From: Brienomyrus brachyistius
Taxonomy: Eukaryota; Chordata; Actinopteri; Osteoglossiformes; Mormyridae
DNA: 64,000 nt
Reading direction: 5' to 3'
Assembly: GCF_023856365.1 (NCBI RefSeq)
Contig: NC_064540.1
Location: 11,905,691-11,969,690, forward strand
A program made the translations under genes and the position numbers. This document shows, piece by piece, positions 48,669-60,400 of this stretch (its first letter is position 1; each line of letters begins with the position of its first letter). A model generated the notes under the pieces. That model saw only the letters and a list, made by a program, of their open reading frames with translations. It had not been told where the DNA came from and made no database searches.

Positions 48669-49015
48669 ATAAAGGCACAGTAGTTTTAAGTATTCCTTGT
48701 CTGTTCTTGCCATTGACAGTTTTGACATTGCTTGTAAATTTGTTGTACATACAGTTGTCTTGTGCTTTTCAGCTTTGGCATTTTCCCCCTCTTCTCCCCC
48801 CCCCCCCCCCCTCACAACTTGTGCTCAATAAAAAAGAGGAGCGAGAACATTGTAATTTGTTGTCCATCTGAATATTCAATGTTTAAGCTCTATGAGCTCG
48901 AATCTTTAGTGACGATTTATTTGTGCTCATTCAGAAACCACTTGGTATTTCTAAATCTTTTGTAATCAAGGTTTGATTTTTGTAAAGAACTTGATTAAAA
49001 TTTATTTCAAATAAA
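48669..49015 (+). terminator. rbm39: rbm39 polyadenylation signals
   Basis: AATAAA at 48669-48674, 48828-48833 and 49010-49015. The last, followed by TTTATCCTTGTGTT, is the best distal signal and gives a 3' UTR of about 640 bp from the stop at 48391-48393. Alternative 3' ends are plausible. Confidence 0.6.
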
Positions 49016-49043
49016 GTTTATCCTTGTGTTCAGCGTAGTTGTT

Positions 49044-49049
49044 TTTATT
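49044..49049 (-). terminator. Possible PDP polyadenylation signal (reverse strand)
   Basis: TTTATT on the + strand is AATAAA on the reverse strand, the only canonical hexamer I see between the PDP stop at 49815 and rbm39. Weaker ATTAAA-type signals lie at about 49689 and 49746. If used, the PDP mRNA would end within tens of bases of the rbm39 3' end. Confidence 0.4.
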
Positions 49050-49814
49050 TAATTGAACATAAATTGTGTAATGTACTGTTTGGGTGGAATTGTGAATGCT
49101 TTTTTTCTAATGGAAAACAATCTGTATTAAAGCGAAATGTACAAAGGTGGCACACCATATGCTTTGGTAAATGGCTTGGCGTGTACTTATTGTTCCATGT
49201 TTTTTTTTTGTTTTTTTTTTGGCTAAAATGAGACGCATGTATGGTTGGTTAGATCCTAAGCTGTCAAGGAGCCTGCAGTGAGCCAGAGCTGTGCAAAATG
49301 AAACGCTGCAAGAACCCAGCCTAACAGTGAAATTTTATGGAAACAGTGCTACTCCAAATTGGCCTATTCCACATCTGTCGTCCTCTGATTCCTCTCCTCC
49401 CTGTCCTTCAGTCAGTTTGAAAAGCCTACTCTTGATCTCTCCTTAATTTGCTGAGTAATCCATAATCAGACAGTAGTTGGGGTTAGTTTAATGGCTACTT
49501 GGAATTGTACCCTCTTGTTTGTCATTTGTTGGGTTGTACTGCCTCAGATTTTAACACTGCTTACATTGAGGTGTCCATGTGGGAAATGAGTTTATACATG
49601 CATTTTGCAGCTTTTGACGGTACCTGTTCTGCATTCAACTTGGAAGATAGCATATACAATACTAAACACTGTCCCTTATAAAAATGTCCTTTAATATTTC
49701 TTGCCATTGTTTGCTTTACTTGGTGTGTTTTGGTGGAGTGTAACTTTTAATTTGAACGAGTCGAAGGTAGCGATGTAAATCCAGTTCCAGTAAATCAGGA
49801 GTGGCAAATTCATT

Positions 49815-51371
49815 TCACGTTAAATTCATAATTCTTTTGCTTCCATTGCAGTTGGCTTCAAGGCCTGGTTGGTTTAGATGTATCACTGTGACTGTAATGT
49901 CATCCCTGTACATTCTCACAAGGTCTTGTGGTAGGTTTAGCATCCTGAACAGATACTCAGTATCCACGGTACCAAAGCCATCACCCCCCAGAGCGTGACG
50001 GATTAGATGGGTAGCCGAGTTAGCGTCTTCGAGAGCAGAGAGGGCCCGCGTTCTGCGTTCCGTGAGCAAGGTCTGCATCTGGCCCAGTGTCAGTGACAGT
50101 CCCGAGATGGGCTTCTGCCAGTGGATTCCAGTCAGGTGCTCCCCAAGGACCTGTACCACATTCTGCCGGTGCATCAGCTCCCATAATCCATCTGTTGCAA
50201 GGACTAGAAATTTGTCCTGGGGTCGGACCCTGTGGTACGTGACCTCTGGCTCAGCGATGAGGTACGGTGGCGTATGAGCCTCAGGAGGGAACATGCTGGC
50301 AATGTCATTCCCTGGCAGCATCTCTTGACGCCTCTCACATACGTGCATGAGGAGCTCGCTGTTCCACTTAAATTTGACGTTCCCAAAGGCCCGGAATGGG
50401 GTGAGGCGTCCCAGCAATCGGTCGTGCCTGACCACAGTCGCCTTCTCGGACCGTGGGTGCTCAGAGTGCAGCCTCCGCACCTCCATCGGGTTCTTGGCAT
50501 TGTGGTCATTGCTGATGGTCAAGGCTGACCACATTCCATTGTTTTCCTGGAGGCCAATCATAGCCCGGCTGTCACCGAGGTTCGCTACATACAGATGGGT
50601 GCCGTCCAAGTGTGCTATGCATGCTGTGCAGCCCGAGAGTGCCACCCTGATGGGAGCATAACAGGAAAAGTCTTCCCCGAAGTCTGCCTGTGCTTCCAGG
50701 GAGATGTCGTTGTCCAGTCTCCTGAAGGCCTTGACCAGGGCATTCTGGATGTCTCTGCCCTCATCCCCCCCAAGGTCAATCAACTCCTGCCAGTATGATC
50801 GTAGGCTGTTGAAGTAGCGCTTTCCGGCATTGCTGCCAATGCTGGGATGGTCACTGGGATGCTTGTGCCACTGCAGGATTGGAATGACCGGCCGGTCTTT
50901 TTCCACCGCATCTTCGATGTCCACCAGCGTCTTCAGCGGAAGCAGAGACATGGCTATGTAATAGAAAAGTCGCTCGCTGACAGCCTGCGCACACGCATAG
51001 CCTCCATGCCCGTCAAACACACCAAAAAGCATTCCCCTGCTCTGCAGGCAGGTGGCAGCACTCCACCGGTCCTCAGGAGGCGAGTTTGAGGGCAACAGGT
51101 TGCTGTCAAACCCCAGAACTGGACTGTTGCTTCTTCCTTCATACCCATTGACTTTATAACTATATTCATTACATGTAAAAAAATGATTAATCTGAGGAAA
51201 GGATGTCTGATTTGTCTGAGAATCAGCTCTATACTTCCTGTTTTGGTTTATACTTGGACGACAGACCCCCTTGCACACTGAGAGGCCAATGAAGCGCCAT
51301 AATCTATTGAGATCACAGCACAAAAAAAGCTGACTGAAACCGTGTGGGTTTACTGATTTCCACTTGTGCAT
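49815..51371 (-). CDS. Pyruvate dehydrogenase phosphatase catalytic subunit-like (PP2C family)
   Basis: Single-exon ORF of 518 aa. An in-frame stop two codons upstream fixes the ATG. The family enzyme dephosphorylates pyruvate dehydrogenase E1alpha in the mitochondrial matrix, reactivating it. Residues 1-75 are a likely targeting region. The PP2C domain has ED (100-101), FDGHGG (119-124), SGCTACIAHLDG (246-257), NLGDSRAMIG (264-273), NDHNAKN (288-294), LATDGLW (391-397) and YRDDITVTV (488-496), so the metal-binding acidic residues E100, D101, D120, D394 and D490 are present. Oddly, FRAFGN (326-331) has Asn where PDP1 and most PP2Cs have Asp (RAFGD). It resembles PDP1 in parts (EDRWSAATCLQSRGML) and PDP2 in others (DGHGG, DDITVTV), so the paralog is left open. 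A 5' UTR acceptor is visible on the reverse strand near 51444, with a possible upstream donor near 52846. Confidence 0.92.
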   Translation of the reverse strand: MHKWKSVNPHGFSQLFLCCDLNRLWRFIGLSVCKGVCRPSINQNRKYRADSQTNQTSFPQINHFFTCNEYSYKVNGYEGRSNSPVLGFDSNLLPSNSPPEDRWSAATCLQSRGMLFGVFDGHGGYACAQAVSERLFYYIAMSLLPLKTLVDIEDAVEKDRPVIPILQWHKHPSDHPSIGSNAGKRYFNSLRSYWQELIDLGGDEGRDIQNALVKAFRRLDNDISLEAQADFGEDFSCYAPIRVALSGCTACIAHLDGTHLYVANLGDSRAMIGLQENNGMWSALTISNDHNAKNPMEVRRLHSEHPRSEKATVVRHDRLLGRLTPFRAFGNVKFKWNSELLMHVCERRQEMLPGNDIASMFPPEAHTPPYLIAEPEVTYHRVRPQDKFLVLATDGLWELMHRQNVVQVLGEHLTGIHWQKPISGLSLTLGQMQTLLTERRTRALSALEDANSATHLIRHALGGDGFGTVDTEYLFRMLNLPQDLVRMYRDDITVTVIHLNQPGLEANCNGSKRIMNLT

Positions 51372-52161
51372 TGCTCAGTTTACATTGACGTAAGGTAGAG
51401 GATCCTCAAATGTCCAATAAATGCAGAAAGGTACTGTCCCTGACCTGTTTAAACAAAAAGTGATACGTCATAAAAAATATACAAACACACCTTATGATAT
51501 GCTGCGGGGCCACGAAGTCCTGAAATTTTTTATTTTTTTTAAATCTTGCGCACACAGGAAATTAAAACTTTAAAGTAATGGGCACCAACCCCGCTCATTG
51601 TGCAAAAAATTACCATTTAATGTTGTGCACTATCCCATAATGTACTGCTTAAAGCACATTATACTTGACATGCCTTTGGTTTTAGAGTTATTAACTTGTT
51701 TATTTATTCCAAACCACACTGAATATACAGATTGTACTTAGTAATAATTATTTATGGAAATATATAATCTGTAAATCCAAGTGGTGTGCATTGTCGCCCA
51801 CAGTCAACTGTTCAGAGCACATTTTACTAGACGTCTCTGTTTCATGTTGTTTTAGAGATATTATAACAGTTATTACACTATGACTGTAACTGAATGTGAG
51901 GTGCACGTTAATTAAAACTTCGCCGTAAAGAAATCTAGAAATGCAAGGGATGTGCAAGAGTTGCCATTAACTCTAAATGCTGAACCAACATCTGGTTACA
52001 GCTGAAATAGTCTAATTTCATAATTATTAACAAGATTAAACACAAACAGTGAAAGGACTTGAATAGCACAATGATTGGTGTGCATTGTTGTCCGTGTACC
52101 AGACATCAAGAATGTGTCACTTAAAAATTGCTGATTTGCTATTGTTAAAACATATTGAATA

Positions 52162-52482
52162 CACTATCAGAAAAAAAGAGTGGCAAACTACCTTTGCTTG
52201 TCACTGGGACTGTGCACCAGTGTAGGGTCTGTCAGTTGTACCCTACCTGTAGGTAAATGTACCTTTCAGTCTAAGTTAAGGTAGAGAAATGGACTCTAAA
52301 GAACATCCCAAGGTACAAATAACACTAATGTACCCCCAATGGTACAAAAATGTTCCCTGTAGTCCATTTTGTAGCTTAAAAGGTACATTTCCCTACAGCT
52401 AAGGGTACAACTGGCAGACCCTTGAGGGTACAGCCTCAGTGACAAGCAAAGGTACAAACTGCTATTGTTTTATCTTACAGTG
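52162..52482. mobile_element. Palindromic MITE starting CACT and ending AGTG
   Basis: The left arm has CACTATCAG then CTACCTTTGCTTGTCACTG. The right arm has CAGTGACAAGCAAAGGTAC then CTTACAGTG. The inner parts carry inverted GGTACAAATAAC-like and GGTACATTTCCC-like copies. No ORF. The superfamily is uncertain. Confidence 0.75.
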
Positions 52483-53499
52483 TGAGGTTAACATAGCGAC
52501 GAAAAAAGATAATTACATTGTGTGCACAAGACAAAAAATAGGCCTACCATGTTTGAGACTAATGCTGATAATGTTTAATAATCATATCTTCAGTTGGAGC
52601 AAAAAGCCAAATCCACCTTAAACTATGGTCAAGAATTGACTTATTTGTGCTACAGTTTCCACTTTAATCAAAATGAAAAAATCCACATATTAAGCTTGGT
52701 GTTTAAAAGCATCACTACTAGGGGTCACTTACATTTCTATTTTACAAAAAAATACATTTTGCACATAAATAAGACAGATTACAAGTACTACCTAAAATAA
52801 GACACCGATCATACGTAGCAAATCTCCTTACAGAAGGGTTACTTACCTTTTCTGTGCCGTCTTACCTTGATAAACCTTGTCATTTCCTCCTGAAACCCTC
52901 CCGTTTAACCCAATGTCTTGATAATGTGGTTAAATTTTAACTCGGACACGTCCTCTCTCACTTAATATTTGTGGCATAGGGTTTCTTAGTCACCTGATCT
53001 GTTACAGACTGCAGTTTCTGAGAATTACCTAATATTCTTTACACAAGTTAAATGGCGATGTTTGATAAACATTAACCAGAAACTCAATGTGTTGGAGGGA
53101 CAAATCAATCTGAAAGTCTAAGATAAGAGGTGTAGTGTTTAATAGTATTGTTTATCTGTGTATGTAGGCTCACACCGATTCTGTAATTGCCATTTGCTTG
53201 TTCTCCTTGCGTCCGCATGTTTCCGTCACTGACTCTCCTCAGTACCATGTGGTTTAAAAGGACAGCTGTCCGGTTTAGAAGCACGATGTGAGTGTCTGTC
53301 CTGCGAAGGCCTGGCGTCTGCTGCAGGCTGTTCCCCGTTCTTCCTTGGATATGCTTAGGCTCATACATATTGCTTATTTCATATCTGAACATATCCCAGA
53401 ATATAAAAATGCACTAATTTACTTTTCCCTGAAATTCCTAATTTCAGGGCCCCACTTCAATGTTCATGAACTCATGAAACAGGAGGTAATGAATCACAT

Positions 53500-53795
53500 C
53501 CATCCATCCATGTTCTGTAACCGCTTGTTCCACTCAGGGTCGCGGGGGTCCGCAGCCATTCCGGGAGGCTGTGGGCACAAGGCAGGGAACAACCCAAGAT
53601 GGGGTACCAACCCATCTCAGGGTACAGTCACACATCATTCACTCACACGGGCACACCTACAGGCAATTTGGTAACGGCAATCAGCCTCAGTATGCCGGGG
53701 GGGACCTGAGAAGCCGGAGGAAACCCCACGACAACGCAGGCCGGGAGCCATGGTGAAGACTCGAACCCTAGTCCCAGGGGTGTGAGGCGACAGTG
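53500..53795 (-). mobile_element. tRNA-derived SINE, copy D
   Basis: Starts with (CATC)n, then GTTCCACTCAGGGTCGCGGG, and ends AAGACTCGAACCCTAGTCCC and GTGTGAGGCGACAGTG, the same SINE as copies A and B, moderately diverged with small deletions. No exact target duplication seen. Confidence 0.8.
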
Positions 53796-54104
53796 TCTAC
53801 ATTACACATGCAAATGTGAAGTGTTAATAAAAGTCCACACTAAAATTAACATAACAGTTTACACAAACTGCAAACACAAGAGATTTTCGTTATTAGTGTG
53901 TATAATCATGCATCTCATTTATTAGTATTAATCCGGTAAGTTTTCGTTTTGGTCTTTTGGTAACCATTTTTCTGGATTAAAAGTGGATTTAAATGAATAT
54001 TGGGACGCATAGAAATGCGTAAGGTAAGATGTAATACATGACAATACTCGACAATCTAAAATCATGAATGGTCACCGCCGTTTGCGTTTGTCTGTATATT
54101 TAAA

Positions 54105-54290
54105 CAGGCGTTAAGATCTCGCTGGGAATATGCAGAAACACTTTCCGGGTTGCAGTTCACGGTGCACGGCCGCTTCCTGCTTGTCCTCCCCCTTTCCTTC
54201 CTGCCTGCCATCCCGTGCTACTTCTGTAATCCTTACGAGGTGCCTGCGCAGTTATTGTTATTCTGCACCGTCCCATTTTCCCAGTTGTAA
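54105..54290 (+). promoter_or_regulatory. nfs1: Probable nfs1 promoter / 5' UTR region
   Basis: GC-richer block with ETS-type cores (CACTTTCCGGGTTG near 54140, CCGCTTCCTGC near 54170) and a partial NRF1-like CCTGCGCAG near 54245. ETS (GABP) and NRF1 sites are typical of nuclear genes for mitochondrial proteins. Start site not determined. Confidence 0.45.
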
Positions 54291-54490
54291 CCGTGCTCTG
54301 CTGTAACAAGCCCTCTGATCGCTGGACTATTTCAGGTTGTAAAATTTACGTGCTTGCTGTTGTAACTTTAGACAGCTTCGTTGCACGAGTGTCTCTTCTG
54401 ACTGGGAAATCCACACACATACTAAACGTGTTTGGTATCTGTTTATTAGAGAGTAACCTCGTCAGCGTCACTGCTGTGTGGTTAAGTAAA

Positions 54491-57400
54491 ATGTTTGGCA
54501 AGACGGTAATAAGGAGTATTTGGGGATCGAGGAGTGCGGTGGCATGCTATCGTCGGGAGTATACAGAAAGTGTTGTCAGTGTCGCCCATCGACAGAAGGG
54601 TGAGTATCTTGTCAATCCCTTTGAAATATGACGCAGTTATTCTTTAGCTATTCTGCTGGTCTTATTCTATTCCTGTTATTGCACTAAATATTCGGCATCC
54701 TGCACATGTAAGTGTTTAAGCGCAAACATATAGCATCAGATATTTCACAGTAGTTACCACTTACGTTTGTGTTTCTCTTCGTGCTAAATAGAAATTATCA
54801 AAAGCAGATACTTGGAACAAGATGAGCTCCGGCCTCTCTACATGGATTTTCAAGCTACAACTCCAATGGTAGGTCCCGCATTAGTTGTACGGATTTGAAC
54901 TTAAACTAAGATTAAGTATCATATTTATTAACATCGACAACAGCAATAATAATGTTTATTATTATTTTATTACAGGACCCACGAGTTTTGGATGCCATGC
55001 TTCCTTATCAAGTAAACTATTATGGAAACCCGCATTCCAGGACGCATGCGTATGGGTGGGAGAGTGAGAGTGCTATGGAAAAGGCCAGAAAGGTTTTTTT
55101 TCCCCTTCTAACCTTAAATTATCTAACGAGTCCATAAAGGGCTGAGAAATATTATTTTTAAAAGTGAATGAACCCAAAGCAATTGCGAGGGAATGCAGAA
55201 GTGTTCCAGAACAACATTTCCCAACCCTGTCACTTAATGGGCTCCATAATTATCGTCCTGACTAGTTGTTTATACAAAAAAATCTGCAAGTCATGCATCA
55301 GAGGAATGCACGGCGCAATAAAACAGGAAACTGAAAGCCGTTTGCTTTTCTTTTTATTTATTAGGTATTGTTTTTTTTATAATAATTTGTTTGTGTTTCT
55401 GTTGTATTGCATGTATTCCCTATTGACACAGCAAGTAGCAGATTTGATTGGAGCAGACCCCAGGGAGATCGTTTTTACCAGCGGAGCAACCGAGTCCAAC
55501 AACATGTCACTCAAAGTAAGTGCTGGTAATAAACACTAGCGTCTTCTGGAGGTTTATTGGGGCCGGTGTATCATAGCTGAATCTTTATATTTGAGTAGAA
55601 CTTCTTTGCTGCTTTCCTCTTTCAGGGGGTGTCTCGGTTTTATCGAGCCAAGAAGAAACACATAATTACCACCCAGATTGAGCACAAGTGTGTCCTGGAC
55701 TCATGTCGTGTTCTAGAAGCAGAAGGTTTTAACATCACTTACCTTCCAGTGAAAAGCAACGGCTTGATTGACCTAAAGGCAAGTTAACTCTCCGCAAAAC
55801 CTACAGTACAAGTGAAGTACAAGTATAGCAGAGTGTCGTCTGTGACACTGAAGTTCATCTCGCTCAGCTGCATCTATTGGAATTTGAAGTTTGGCCAGTT
55901 AATGGATGTTTTAGTAAACAAACTTGCCTGTTGTTTTGTGTGTCATACGCAGTTTATGTTTTGGATGTGCGTACAACATGCAAAGTAAACTCTTATTTTT
56001 ACACTTATTTGCTGGATCATTGTCATTGTAAAGTTGTTTAAATTTACATGAAAGATATGCTAAAATACAAATGTTAGGTCATTTCGATTAAAGTCTGTTC
56101 ATTTTAATAGTAATAATTTCAGTGCAGATTTATCACTTTGAAGAACAAACAATGGATTCTGTTGGGCATTATTGAAATCAGTGGATCTCAAAATTTTGTG
56201 ACCAACTTGATAAAAGGAGATACCTCCGTGTTCCACTAGAGGGAGCTTGGGTACTACCAGTGGAACGCGGCTGTGCTTAACATAGTTTGAAAATTCAAAA
56301 TAAAACAAGTTTTTCTTCCTTTGTTATTCTGTGGACCGTGTGCTGATGTCTCAGCAACTTGAAGAAACCATCCAACCAGATACAAGTCTGGTATCCGTGA
56401 TGACTGTGAACAATGAGATCGGAGTGAAACAGCCAGTGAAGGAAATTGGTGGGTCATTTTAGCTGAGTTTGCATCGCCGTGTATTTTTCGCTTCCCTCAC
56501 TGTTTAGCCTTGATTTCTGGCTGCTCGTTCTACATGGAAATGACACTGTTTGCGATTTCCATCTTACTTGAACATTGGCATGTCTCCGAATTCCAGGTGA
56601 AATCTGCCGATCGAGGAGTGTGTTCTTCCACACAGATGCTGCGCAGGCGGTTGGGAAGATCCCCATCGATGTCACAGACTGGAAGATTGACCTCATGTCT
56701 ATCAGCGGTCACAAGATATATGGTCCTAAAGGTAACCACATGTCTTACTTTTTTATTTTTTTTTTATTTAAAATTCCTTCTTTGAGTAATGTGATGCAAA
56801 TGAATGCATGTAAGAAGTATAATTAAGTGGTCAGAGCTTTGTGAATGTCAGAGATTGTCGGACCTGCCCTGGTCAGCTGCTACTCCTGTTATTCTAAACT
56901 GGAAGCATCCAGGAGCATCTCAGCCAGCCATGAAGGGGGAGGCCGCGCCAGGTGATCAGAAAGCTGCCGAGTGCCGAAGTGTTTGGCCTGTAAAAATCGC
57001 TTTTTCTTGGTTGAGAATCTACATGTGGTTTCAAACTGCAAGACCTGTTCATCAGCAGCTTTTCAGACTGCGTTTCCTCACCGGAGTTGCTATGCCTGTC
57101 AGCAGGCATCAGCTCAGTTCGTGTAAAGCATGTCGCCATTAGACTGTGGGGTAGCAGAAATGCGTCCTCATGGTAAGCGGTAAAATGTTTTGCACCATGG
57201 AATGATAATGGGGAGAGCGACGTCGCCTCGGGTGCCAAGCACCGAGCGTTTTTTTTTTTTTTTTTGTGCTCTACCGCACTGCTTGAACTTTCGCATAGTT
57301 TGCTACCTTTAGCAAATGGTAAATGGACTGCATTTATATAGCGCCTTTCTACTCCTATGAGTACTCAAAGCACTTTACATTTTATGCCTCACATTCACCC

Positions 57401-60400
57401 ATCTACACACCGGTGGCAGAGGCTGCCATGCAAGGCAGCAACCTGCACACCGGGAGCAATTTGGGGTTCAGTGTTTTGCTCAAGGACACTTTGATGGGGT
57501 CAGGAGGAACCAGGGCTCGAACATGCAACCCTCCGGTTGCCGAACGATAGCACTACCTCCTGCGCCGCCATCTTCCCCTCTAGCAAAGCAGCTTCCAATC
57601 AGATATAATTTTCTGTCTGTGATGTGTAGGTTCAGCGACTTAGAAGCCAAACCGCTTAACAATATGGAAGAGAAACTAATAATTATTTATTTAACGTCAC
57701 CTTAAAGTCATATCGAAACTTAATGCAGAAAAATTCTGCTTGGAGGTGTATAAATGCAGAGACAAGGATAGCGGGTTGGTTTTGGTAAGCGTATTTAACT
57801 AATGAAACTTAACACACTTTTAGACCCAACAGCAAGAGAGCTTTTTTTTTCGTAAACCAACAATGCAACTAATTTTGTTTCAAGCTGAAAAACATTTTAC
57901 AATTGCATTTATTTTTATGGCAAGCACTGTTTCATGACATTGTGTTCACCCATCCAGCACCTTTTGCAAGCACTGAGTGGTTTGCTGCTGGCGTGTGACG
58001 GCGTAAGCGGATTCTTAACCCGCGGCGAGTCGTCGTGTCGCGTGGACTTAGGCGGGTGCCAGCTGTGAAGTTTGTGGACGGGAGATAATGGTTTCATGGT
58101 TTGGTCCATGCACACATCAGCACACAAAGCTACAACGGGATCTTGGTTTAATTAGCAACTGGGCTGATACCTGGCAGATGAAATTTAACATAGATAAATG
58201 TAAGGTAATCCATGCAAGAAGCAGAAATATAAAGTACAGATATTTTATGGGTTCCACTGAAATTGGGTTGGATGTTTGGTGACATCTTTAGTTGTGTTGA
58301 GTTTAAGTCAAGGGAGGTGATGCTAGGATTATAGAATTCCTTGGTAAGACCCCACCTAGAATATTGTGTGCAGGTTTGGTCACCATACCTTAAGAAGGAC
58401 ATTGTTGCCTTGGAAAAGGTGCAACGTGGGGCTATGCGAATGATTCCTGGTCTTAAAGGAATGTCATGAGGAGAGGTTAGCTGAGCTGAATCTGTTTAGC
58501 CTCGAGCAAAGGAGACTAAGGGGGGACATGATCCAGGTATATAAGATTCTAACAGGTCTGGATGCTGTTCAGCCAAATGGCTATTTCAATATTAGTTTAA
58601 ATACTAGAACTCATGGCCTTAAGTTGAAATTAGAAGAACATTTTAAAATGGAATTGTAAATTTACGTTCTTATTTCTTATTTTCAAAGACATTTTAGACA
58701 ATTATATGCTTCCAACTTTCCCACACTCCAAGACCTAGTGGGATGACTTGCCAGATGAGTGGGAGGTCGTTATAGGAGCAAAGGAGAGGTCATTGCTTTG
58801 TTAGTCTCCATGGTTTTGCAATGGGATGTTCAGCAAGCATGTACAAATGTGACAGAGAGGTGTCTGCATACAGCTGCCCAAGTATTGTGTATTCGACGTT
58901 AAATCAAAATTATGCAACGCAAACCCTCACAGACTTGAGTAATTAAGCATTACCATAAGTGTGCAAACACTACCGGTGCTAGAGGCAGGTTTAATAGAGT
59001 GAAGTCATGGCAATATCAAGTAAAGTACTTAATAGTGATGTTAATAAGGAGTAATGTTAATAAATCTGCCTTTAAAATGTATATTTGAATACTACTTAAA
59101 ATAATATATATATACTTTTATGCCTCACATTGAGTCGATTTGCATTTGTTTCGTTGTTCAGGTGAAAATGACAATAAAGATTGATCTTATCTAAATGGCA
59201 AGGCATGTGTGATATACTTTGAACTCATACAGTACAACAAGATTATTCATTAATTCCTCATATCCCAGTATCTTTGCTTGTAGAATTTCAGCCAGTGATT
59301 TATGGCTATATTGGTTTGTGGGTAACTTACATTGGTAATAGTAAACTGTAAAATGTTTACAAGATTAGATGTTGCTGCATTCCAGGTCTGAACAATGTGT
59401 AGGGTTTCACACAAGGCATCTACTCAAGACCCCACACCTCACCTTCCTTGTACAGGGCAACAGTGTATGAAAATAACTCAAACCACTGATTTCTTTCCGT
59501 CATCATAGGCATTTGTAAAGCTGACGTCTGGGTTAATGGTGATGTGTCCCTGCATCTCGACAGGAGTGGGGGCGCTGTACGTACGGCGACGGCCCCGGGT
59601 TCGGCTGGAGCCCATCCAGTCTGGTGGGGGACAGGAGCGAGGACTGCGTTCTGGAACTGTTCCCACCCCCCTGGCGGTGGGACTAGGAGCTGCATGTGAA
59701 ATTGCACAACAGGAAATGCAGGTAATGCATGTTAGCAATTTAGGTGTTTGTAAGGAGCACGTAGAGTAGAATAGGCATACCACAGAGTGGCATGAGAACG
59801 TAAGCTCCGCCTCCTGCCACTGAACATGCTGTGTTGTGTTTATTTTCCCCTCCTGTGACAGTATGACCACAGTCGGGTGTCTATGTTGGCCAAGCGCCTT
59901 GTTCAGAAAATTATGTCGGAGCTGCCTGATGTAGTCATGAATGGAGATCCTGACCAGAGATATCCAGGTAAGAACTGTCCCATTCACTCTCTAACAGACA
60001 GTCTGTGTCCCGGGTTGGGGGGCCAGGGTGTCATGGAAGCCACCATCTTAAAGGTGCGATCACACTGGCGTGAAAACATTGCGTCATCTTCACAACCCAG
60101 AACAAGAAGTGGGTGTGACGTTTTGTTTTACGACATTGTTGGTGCAGTGATGTTAATAAGGAGTAATGTTTATAAGTTTGCCTTTAAAATATATATTTGA
60201 AAACTTTTTTTTTTTTCTTGTATCTCGCCGGTCAGTATTGGTGAAATTCATAGCGAACAGTGGAATAAATGCATGATGTAATATTAGCCTTCTAGCTCAG
60301 GAAGCTAGATATGAAGCATGCTAATTAGTAATGTTGTAAAATGCACTGTAATATGCTTTCTACCTTCGAGACCCATTTGAATGCTTTTCTCCTGTTAATA

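Larger units (their letters stand above)
51372..54490. other. Region between divergent PDP and nfs1 genes
   Basis: No coding gene seen; no ROMO1-like exon recognised. Contains a MITE (52162-52482) and a SINE (about 53500-53795). On the reverse strand TTTGTTTAAACAG at about 51445-51457 is a plausible PDP 5' UTR acceptor and AAAAG/GTAAGT at 52846 a plausible donor, so this stretch may hold the first intron of PDP. Confidence 0.45.

Noticed and set aside
50204..50798. ORFs opposite and out of frame within the PDP gene
   Set aside because: Shadows of a long conserved PP2C coding sequence.
51372..54490. ROMO1, expected from human gene order between RBM39 and NFS1
   Set aside because: I looked for its conserved glycine-rich transmembrane exons on both strands and saw none.
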